Of a stretch of 64,000 nt of DNA, positions 56,838 through 64,000 are shown piece by piece. The translations under genes were made by a program, and so were the position numbers. A model generated the notes under the pieces. That model searched no databases. It saw only the letters and a program-made list of their open reading frames with translations, and had not been told where the DNA came from. Position 1 is the stretch's first letter. Every line of letters begins with the position of its first letter. Source of the stretch: Puccinellia tenuiflora (Eukaryota > Streptophyta > Magnoliopsida > Poales > Poaceae); assembly GCA_012064385.1 (NCBI GenBank), contig QRDG01001734.1, positions 682,001-746,000 on the forward strand, written 5' to 3'.

Positions 56838-58166
56838 TCATGGATCATGCTGCTGCTGCTGGTGGTTGTGCTGTGCTGGCTGCGGGTGGTGGTGGTGGTG
56901 GCGAGGAGGTGGAGGTGGGTCGTGGTGCAGCGGCTGCGAGGGCGGTGGCGGGGTCTTGGCGAGGTGTTTGTTGTTGTGCATCCACACCTTGAGGACCCGG
57001 CGGGGCACGCCCACCTGCGAGCAGAAGGCGTCGACGGCGCCGCCGTCGGGCTTCTGGATGCGCCACCCCACGCGGTGCGCGAAGTCCAGCATGCGCTCCT
57101 TCTGCTCCGGCGTGAACTTGGTCCGGAACCGCTTCTTGCCCGGCGCCGGCGGCGCGGACGCCGAACCAACGGCCACCTGCGCATGGGGCGGATGGGGAGG
57201 ATGGACCGGCGGGGGAGGCTGTGGCGGGCGCAGCTCCTCGCTGGAGGACTCGGCCAGCGCCGCGGGGGCGGACATCGGGGACGACGCCGGCACGGGCGGG
57301 CGCTTCTGCATGTGCTGCGGGGCGAGGAGGAGCGGCATGAGCCGGGAGTTGGCGCCGGTCGGGGTCGCCGCCGCCGAGGGGGACACCACGGCGGAGGCGG
57401 GGGACGGCGAGGGCGAGGCGACCATGACAACCGGCTCGCGGCGGTGGAAGCTGCGGTGGCAGCCGCACGCGGCGCAGAGCAGCGCGGCGTTCCCGTCGCC
57501 CGGGGACGGCATGAACTCGCCGCAGCCGTCGAGCACGTGCGCGCCCATCCGCGCGGCGTGGTTCCGCAGGCACTCCCTGTACCGCCAGGGCAGCGCCTCC
57601 GGCCCCGCGGAAGCGCCACCGGTGACGAGGGCGAGCGTAGGCGCCGGGGGAGGCATGGTGCCGCCACCACCACCGCCATTTCTCGCCGGTTCTTGGTGTC
57701 GCTGGGGCTGATGCTGCTGGCGCTCGGGCTCCCGTGGCGGTGGCGGTGCCTCGACCGTCCTCTCCCGCTCCCTCTCCACCCTCCTCCGATGCGCGTGCTG
57801 CTGGAGCGGGTGGGGGAGAGGCAGGAAGCCGGGCGGCGAGGAGACGAGGGAGGAGTTGGGAGGCAGGAGCGGCCTCGAGAACGCGGCGATGTCTGCCAAG
57901 GAGACCGGTGACGAGGCAGCGGCAGCAGCAGACGAGCCAAGATGAGCTTGGGCGGCGTGCAGGTGCTGCTGCTGCTGCTGCGGCGGCGCGCCCGTGGCCG
58001 GTGCAGGTGCCGTTGCGTAGTGGTGGTGGTGGTGATGCTGATGATGACGGCCTCTCATCTCTTCCTCCTCTTCTTCTTCCTCATCCTCCTCGTCTTCCTC
58101 CTCCTCCAGGTCCTCCTCTTCCTCCTCCTCCTCCTCCTCCACGTGCGACGATCTCTTGTACTCCAT
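56838..58166 (-). CDS. ZHD: Zinc-finger homeodomain (ZF-HD) transcription factor, intronless
   Basis: The product is a nuclear, plant-specific DNA-binding protein of 442 aa. It starts MEYKRSS and has a long Glu/Asp run (about 10-36), a His run (41-49) and Gln, Ala and Pro tracts. The ZF-HD dimerisation zinc finger (about 196-244) begins YRECLRNHAARMGAHVLDGC and carries CAACGCHRSFHRRE. The homeodomain (about 345-405) starts KKRFRTKFTPEQKERM and ends with recognition helix VLKVWMHNNKHLAKT. The C-terminus is His/Pro/Gln-rich. Lack of introns is usual for this family. An ATG at 58349 is in frame without a stop and would add 61 residues. I prefer 58166 because MEYKRS-type starts resemble related proteins and the upstream part is low complexity. 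Confidence 0.92.
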   Translation of the reverse strand: MEYKRSSHVEEEEEEEEEDLEEEEDEEDEEEEEEEEMRGRHHQHHHHHHYATAPAPATGAPPQQQQQHLHAAQAHLGSSAAAAASSPVSLADIAAFSRPLLPPNSSLVSSPPGFLPLPHPLQQHAHRRRVERERERTVEAPPPPREPERQQHQPQRHQEPARNGGGGGGTMPPPAPTLALVTGGASAGPEALPWRYRECLRNHAARMGAHVLDGCGEFMPSPGDGNAALLCAACGCHRSFHRREPVVMVASPSPSPASAVVSPSAAATPTGANSRLMPLLLAPQHMQKRPPVPASSPMSAPAALAESSSEELRPPQPPPPVHPPHPPHAQVAVGSASAPPAPGKKRFRTKFTPEQKERMLDFAHRVGWRIQKPDGGAVDAFCSQVGVPRRVLKVWMHNNKHLAKTPPPPSQPLHHDPPPPPRHHHHHPQPAQHNHQQQQHDP

Positions 58167-59079
58167 GGACTCCTCCTCCTCCGGCAGACTAGGTCTTGCC
58201 GGCCGGACGGGGTGCGATTGGGACGGTTCCTTCTTCTTTTTGGGGGGCGGTGGGGTTGTTGCGTTGTGGTTGTAAACTCTAAACTTATAGTTGTAGCTAG
58301 GCTTGCGGTGTGGTGTAGAGGCAGGAGGAGGAGAGGGTGTTGGCCTCAAGGGGGAAAGAAGAGGCTCTCTCGCTTAAGCGTAAGCTAACAGAGAAGTGTA
58401 CAGTAGTTGCTCAGTTAAAACCCAAATATGATGAGGAGCAATAACCATATGGCATCCATAAAGTGGGGAATGTCTCCTTGGGAGAGAGCTACTGGCTACC
58501 CAGTAGTACTGTATCTAGGCCGTCTTATCTATCTATCCATCCATCCGTCTATGCTATGCGTCTCAAAAGGAACATGGCCAAGCAGAGAGGTGACGGGAGA
58601 GAGAAAGTGGTGGTAGGAGCTATTGCGAGGGGTGGGGTTTGAAGGAGTCTACGAGGCAGTACATGCCCACCACCATCAGTACTTGAGAGAGAGCGGGTGA
58701 TGGTGATTTGAGGTGGTAGAAACCAGAGGGAGGGATGTGGTGGAAGAAGAGAGCCCATGACCACCGACAGCGGGCCATGTTTCACCTCCTCCTCCTGTCC
58801 GAACCTCCATTGCCATTGTTGCCGTTGCCATCTGCTCTTGCTCAGCTGCGCCCGCGCCGCTCCAAACTCTCTCTCTCTCTCTGCGGCCAGTGACCTACCT
58901 CACGCACAAACCGCAATAACTGCGCGCCGTGGCCGTATTTGCGTTTTGCGTCGGCGTCGCCACCATTGACCTCCCCAAGTACAACGATGTGTGTCTCCCC
59001 CTCCCCTTAATTTAAGCCTGCCCATGAAACAGTCTTTCGTCCAGCTATATAGATATAGCAACCAACCGATACAACCGTA
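58167..59079 (-). other. 5' flank of the ZHD gene
   Basis: This is the probable leader and promoter region. It contains a CT microsatellite at about 58867-58882 (GA on the gene strand) and no other gene. On the minus strand a TATA-like TATATCTATATAG lies near 59043-59057, too far to link to a start site with confidence. Confidence 0.45.
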
Positions 59080-60285
59080 GGCCACTGCTAAGGCAAACAA
59101 CACACTCATGCCCAAAATAAACAAAAAAGAACAAAGAAGAGAAAATAAGGCCGACATCAACGGTTCGACGAAAACAGAGATGACTCTCAACCGCTGCGCC
59201 CTCCGAAGAACTACCATCACGCTCCCAGCGCTCCGAAGCGTCTCATACCAAGCAACACCTCCAAGAAGGGAGCGACGACGACGCCGCTGCTGCCCGAACA
59301 GTTCCTAGGGTTTCCCCCGGTATGCTAGGGGTGTGAAAGAGGTACGCCGACGCCCTTCAGAAAGGATAGCGACATCCGCAGATGTCACCGCATCAGTGCC
59401 GAGACAGCAGGGATCTCTCCCGAACCCCAAAAAACCACACCCCGTAGATGATCCGTAGCGCTCATCCAAACTGCCGCCCACCAACGCACGCACCACGATC
59501 TTGCAGTCATCCCGTCGGTCTCACCGAGGTCCATGTCGCGAGGCCGAAAGAACAGAGTAGAAGGCGCCCGACAAGGGTCAACGGCCGCCTCAGCACGCGG
59601 GAGGGACTGCCTCCACCGCCCGAAAGCAGTAGCCGACTGGATGCAGGAGCAAGGCAAAACGGGCCCTCACTGGCCCGACCGAGCCCCGAGGGGCCCGTTA
59701 AAGCCTCGCCGCTGCCCTGCAGCAGGGGCACCGCCGGTGCCGCAACCACCTGCACCAGCTCCTTCTTCTCCATCTCCCGGTGGAGCCCACACCACGCTTG
59801 GCCCGCCCAGAGCCAGATTGGGCCCAAGCAGGCCCAGATCCGAGCCCTAGGACTATGCCGGCCATGCGCCGGTGACCAGCCGGCCGCGCACGGCTACCGG
59901 AGCTCCCCGCCGCCAACGACAGCGCCGCCGCCGCCACAGCCACCCGAGGCTCGCCGGATCGAAGACGGTCGAAGAACACCGTCGCGTGCCGCCGCGCGCC
60001 GCGCCGCTAGCCCGTCCACGCGCGGGGAGAAGCCATCCCGCCGTCGCCGCCGGAGCCGCGCAGGCAGCCCGACCCGACGGCGACAGGGGTGGGGAGGGGA
60101 GGGGGGTGGGACTGGCGGCCGCGGAGTATGGTTCCCCTGCTCGCCCACGCGGGGGCGAGACAGGGGACGGGGCGGAGGGGGGGAAGGCGGAGGGGAGGGA
60201 GCGGAGCTCACCGACGGAGGCGGCTAGGGTTAGGGTTGAGCGCGGGGAGGAGAGGGTGCGGGTGCCGCTTCTGAGATGTCAAATG
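59080..60285 (-). mobile_element. GC-rich repeat, probably LINE-related
   Basis: It shares phrases with 40626-41375, such as CTAGGGTTTCCCCCGGT near 59307, and ends with a GGCTAGGGTTAGGGTTGAG phrase near 60225. Such GC-rich blocks are frequent in Triticeae repeats. Long frames occur on both strands without domains. Neither a tail nor a target duplication was confirmed. Confidence 0.4.
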
Positions 60286-60822
60286 CTAGCTAGCTAGCTC
60301 TTAAACCTGCCTGCTCTGGCTGTGCTGCATTTACGTGAGAAGTTGCAGAAACGTGGGTACGAAAAAGAATACAATCGATCGTACGTACCTGGCAGGCAGC
60401 GTCGATCCCAGGTAGGAGTACGTGCGTACGGGGTACGGGGGATGCGAGGATACGGTGTGCTGGTTTGTGTGACATCCTCCCCTATCCGTCGTCGATCTTA
60501 GTTTTAGATATGATACAGTGGGTGCTTTGAATGTGCAGTACTATGTCTGAACGAACAAACGTGATGGAAGTACAATTGGCGAATTGGTCAAATTGATCGA
60601 AAAAATCCTATACGGTGCTTGGGATAGGCCGTATCCCGAAGAGTATCGGTATGTGTCTCCACTCTGCAACAGCCAATTCCAAACACTCTCGTTAAAAAAT
60701 TCCAAACACTCTGGTTGATTACTGCTGCCAGCCAGTAGTCGAATTTATCATGTGACTCCAAGTGCAACCACTAGTTTGAAACTGCACAAATCCTTCGTTA
60801 CTGAAAGTAAGCCATATATTTG
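60286..60822. other. Intergenic, nothing recognised
   Basis: No gene or clear transposon end was seen. Short AGCT, CGAT and GTAC self-complementary runs are present near 60285-60440. Confidence 0.5.
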
Positions 60823-61131
60823 GGGCTTCTTTGGATCACAGGATTAGAAAACATAGAAATTGAAAAAACACAGGAATTTGATAGGATTGCATGTGCAAAA
60901 CATAGGATTACAAAACAGAGGGAGGAGAAATGCCTCGATCCTACGCGAATGAGTGTAAAAAAGAGGTTAGATTGGATGTTGAAATTCCTATAGAATTGGG
61001 GTGTAGGAATGCTATCCATAGGAATTTTAGAGGTGTCATTCCTTTGATCCAAAAGGCTTCCTTAGGAAAAAAATCCTAAGGATTGGAATCCTCCAATATT
61101 CCTATGAGAATTCTTCAATCCAAAGAGACCC
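60823..61131. mobile_element. Tourist-like MITE (about 309 bp)
   Basis: The left end GGGCTTCTTTGGATC and the right end, GGGTCTCTTTGGATT on the other strand, form terminal inverted repeats. Repeated AGGATT and AGGAATT words lie inside. The right flank is TTA and the left flank TTG, compatible with a mutated TTA duplication. PIF/Harbinger type is inferred. Confidence 0.65.
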
Positions 61132-61620
61132 TTATTTTTTTGAAAAGTAAAATTTGACCAAAATTTTAGAAAAATATCAAAAACTATAATATTGTGTGAA
61201 AATAGGTTTTATGATGTATCTAACGGTATTGAATGCTAACACTTTTTCTAAAAAATTGGTCAAACTTTACCTTCTTTGACTTTTGAAAATAGACCATACG
61301 TTGACTTAAAAAAACGTCTTGCTTTCAGAAACAGAGATAGTAGATGTGGTAAAATTTCAAATTTATCATTTTAGTTTCAGGTTATTCTGAGCAGTATGTA
61401 TCCAGTTAGTCGGTTACCAAGATTCTACTAGGGAGACTTTAACAGGCTTAAGCCTACCCTCCAAAAATGCTATTACTACATAATCAGCTTAACATATCAC
61501 TTGAAAAAAAATATTGAGGTGTTTTACATGCAAGAATTGCAATGCAATTGCTAATTAGGCCTAACAACTTGATTTTGAGCCTACCCTCCTTTTTCATGCT
61601 AGATTCGCCACTGTAAACTA
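61132..61620. other. AT-rich repeat with a lone hAT terminus
   Basis: A TTTGACCAA...TTGGTCAAA fold-back lies at about 61150-61270. GATTCGCCACTG at about 61602-61613 is the complement of a CAGTGGCGAATC hAT terminus. No left partner was found, so the element is truncated. Confidence 0.45.
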
Positions 61621-61901
61621 GTGTAACCTGATGTACTTGGTCATCCTACACAGAAGTCAGACCGGTAGACAAATAGACAAAACCATGGTTCCGAAGGTGA
61701 AACAGCTCGACGACGTACTTCGTCGATACGTACGTGCCGGAGAAATGTTGGTACATGTCGATGTACGGGACGGGACTTTTACTTCCCTTGATACCTGCGT
61801 TAAATTTGCCTCCCAAACTCTGTACTCAGATGGATGGAGCGTGCGCAGCCGTAGAAGAATGAAACTATTTTAGACCGTGCATCCAGGACTGCTGCAAACT
61901 A

Positions 61902-62049
61902 CTTTTCCCGTTCTAAATTATAAGACATTCTACTTTTTATAATTTAGATGTTTATGTATGTATTTTAGTGTGTTTGTTTACTCATTTCAGTTCGTATGTA
62001 GTATAAATTGAAATATCAAAATTATCTTACAATTTAGAACGGAGAAAAG
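61902..62049. mobile_element. Stowaway-type MITE (148 bp)
   Basis: The left end CTTTTCCCGTTCTAAATTAT pairs with the right end, whose complement reads CTTTTCTCCGTTCTAAATTG. TA duplications lie at 61900-61901 and 62050-62051. Confidence 0.8.
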
Positions 62050-62109
62050 TACTTTGGACTGTGCTACCTAGGGCACGTGCCCTAGATTAGAGTTTCATGG
62101 GCACGGATG

Positions 62110-62790
62110 AAATATGGTAATTTGACCATGCATGCAGGTAATTAGCCAACCCACCGCGTGGACTTCTTCATCGGTTTCCAAACTTTAAAATGTTTTATCT
62201 CTTAAACCGTAAGTTAAAACTCAGATCCGTTTTCACGGTTAGCTTAGTCGTGTCGAGATCTTCAAAACTAGATCCCATGTTGATATGTTTTGATAAAAAA
62301 AAATCTGACCTTAGTTGCCAGATTATAGTCACTTGGTCACCATGCATAGTCATGTTTGTCACCAGGTTAAAATCAAATAGTTACCAGTTTTTTTGAACTT
62401 CCCTACTCACCAATGTAAGCCTTTTATGCTATTTAATGTGATCATTTCGTGTTTAGAGTGGATCAAATATCCATTCTCTGAACATTTTGATCATCATTAT
62501 GAGCAAAAACATGCAAAAATTATCTGGTAACTGTGTGCTATTTGGATGGTAACTGTCAACCAGTAGCATGGCAACTACGGTAGAATAATCTGGCAACTGA
62601 TGACGGAAGAAAAAGTCGTCAAAACATATTAAGATGGGATCTTGTTTTGAAGTACTCGTCGAGACGAACACAACAGTGAAAACGGATCGTCAATTGGATT
62701 AACGGTTTAGGAGATAATTTGTTTTAAATTTATGAATGATGGAAAGAATCCTTGCATGCATGCATGACGTTGGCTCTTCCGTCCTATAGG
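62110..62790. repeat. Large inverted repeat, transposon-like
   Basis: The left arm (about 62185-62310) contains TTATCTCTTAAACCGT, GATCCGTTTTCAC, TCTTCAAAACTAGATCCCAT and ATATGTTTTGA in order. The right arm (about 62610-62730), read on the opposite strand, contains close matches to each in the same order. GGTAACTGT-type words fill the centre. No coding capacity or target duplication was identified. Confidence 0.7.
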
Positions 62791-63586
62791 GGCGCGAATG
62801 CTACCAGCAAAACGCCGGATAGAGTTAGTTAGCAGGGCACATTTGTTAGATAGATTAATCGTTTATTTTTTGTTAAAGTTTGTAAAGTTTGACCAATTAT
62901 ATAGAAATCACATGATCATTTTACAATGTCAAATCAACATGGATAGAATCACCGTGCAATATATTGTCATACTGTGTAGTATGCTAAATGTTGATATATT
63001 TTTCTATATTCTTGGTCAAACCTTATAAATTAAAAATAATAAGTATATATTTTGGGTGGAAGAACATCTCTAATACCATTAGTCATAAGCCAAGGTTAAT
63101 GTTTTTGGCACACATATAGGAGAATTATATGGCGAATAATATTTTTTAGGGAGTGGCTCGTTTTTACTACAATTAGAATTAACTTAATTCTCAGTCAACT
63201 AATGTCATCGAATCTCAATCATAACTTGTATTGTAACTCATGACTAGCACGAATCACGAAATAAATCAATGGTCTGGTGCATTTTTCTAAGTTGAAACCC
63301 TACTTGCAACTCATTGCAACTCAGAAGTGATGAAATCCCATGATGGATGACTCGACTAAGCGCTATGTTAAAGCTGAGAATTAGCTCTTTCTTATTTTTC
63401 ATTGATTGTGGATAAACAAAAACTTAGCAACACATTTTTATGAAATCTGCATTGAATGGTCAATATTTCGTTAAATCAATATATAGAATGTGTCACATTC
63501 TTATATTATAATTCAAAATAAACAACTTTAGTAACTAAAATCACGTTAAAAGTATTATTTTTACGTGATACATGCACATTGACGCG
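62791..63586. other. AT-rich intergenic sequence
   Basis: No gene was found. A fold-back with AAGTTTGACCAATTATATAG (about 62887) and TTCTATATTCTTGGTCAAAC (about 63002) suggests another old MITE. Confidence 0.5.
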
Positions 63587-63698
63587 TTATTGACCAAAGA
63601 TAATCTTCTCAGAAAACATTAGCAAGGGATCGAGCTATAAGTGTACCTTGTGTGGTCGCGATGAATCAGTCCGCCATGTTTTTTTCATTTTGCTTTAG
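63587..63698 (+). pseudogene. LINE zinc-binding (zf-RVT) remnant
   Basis: The plus strand reads LTKDNLLRKH and, after a frameshift, YKCTLCGRDESVRHVFFIL before a stop. This matches the zf-RVT region found after the reverse transcriptase of plant LINEs, which has a C-x2-C...H pattern. Nothing else of the element is convincingly readable nearby. Confidence 0.65.
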
Positions 63699-64000
63699 CC
63701 ATGTGTTGTATAGACTAGATGGCATCTAATTTATCACATCTGCGTGGAACACCTCCTTTGTATATGTTGGTACTCTTGCTTATCGCTTTGATAAAAAGAG
63801 TTTTAACTCTCTTATGTAGGTTATGTATTTATGCACGCACCCGATCGATGTTTGGGTTTGGTCTATTCTTCGTCGATAGTAGTACCGCGAGTCGGATGAT
63901 ATTTGCATGTATGCAACTACAGTGGGTTATCGGCGACCTGTTTTACCAATATGGGTGGCACTCAGTCTTCGGTTTTCGGCATCGTTGGCCTTCAGGTGTC
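63699..64000. other. Sequence after the LINE remnant
   Basis: This may be the decayed continuation of the same LINE. Stops interrupt all frames and I see no domain. Confidence 0.4.

Noticed and set aside
56838..58349. Annotating the ZHD protein from the first in-frame ATG at 58349
   Set aside because: The added 61 residues are low complexity and the MEYKRS start is more typical. Kept as an alternative.

Overview
The window looks like nuclear DNA of a grass, most likely a Triticeae member (wheat, Aegilops or barley type). Four intron- or GC-rich plant genes sit in a matrix of nested transposons. The repeat types fit such a genome: Gypsy and Copia LTR elements, LINE 3' ends, Helitrons, and Stowaway, Tourist, hAT and Mutator-like MITEs. 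No bacterial, organellar, tRNA or rRNA sequence was recognised.

Layout. 1-2.57 kb: repetitive sequence without a gene. 2.57-7.71 kb: a complete non-autonomous LTR retrotransposon with matching target-site duplications, carrying a nested hAT MITE. 7.7-9.1 kb: its host repeat, then a decayed Copia RNase H end. 9.12-15.8 kb: a Copia LTR split by about 4.6 kb of palindrome-ended elements. 15.8-19.5 kb: two copies of another long LTR. 21.95-26.6 kb (minus): a MORN-type phosphatidylinositol-4-phosphate 5-kinase gene in eight exons. 27.0-28.0 kb: a retroposed element upstream of it. 29.28-38.73 kb: a Gypsy-type element with two 1067-bp LTRs, a broken gag-protease region on the minus strand and an intact, apparently intron-containing gene in the opposite orientation. 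39.0-39.9 kb: a LINE reverse-transcriptase remnant. 40.17-43.61 kb (plus): an EAF6-like chromatin subunit gene in six exons. 44.2-50.4 kb: nested MITEs and two Helitrons that contain a LINE end and twin Tourist-like MITEs. 50.65-54.70 kb (plus): an ATAD3-type mitochondrial AAA ATPase gene in eight exons. 56.84-58.17 kb (minus): a zinc-finger homeodomain transcription factor without introns. 58.3-64.0 kb: repeats, MITEs and a LINE zinc-binding remnant.

The four host genes have unrelated roles (phosphoinositide signalling, histone acetylation, mitochondrial membrane organisation, transcription) and do not form a cluster. The most notable observations are two mutually compensating single-base frameshifts inside the kinase catalytic region, and the intact antisense gene with an intron inside a Gypsy element whose own gag-protease frame is broken. 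Exon boundaries were placed by reading frames and GT/AG signals without transcript evidence.
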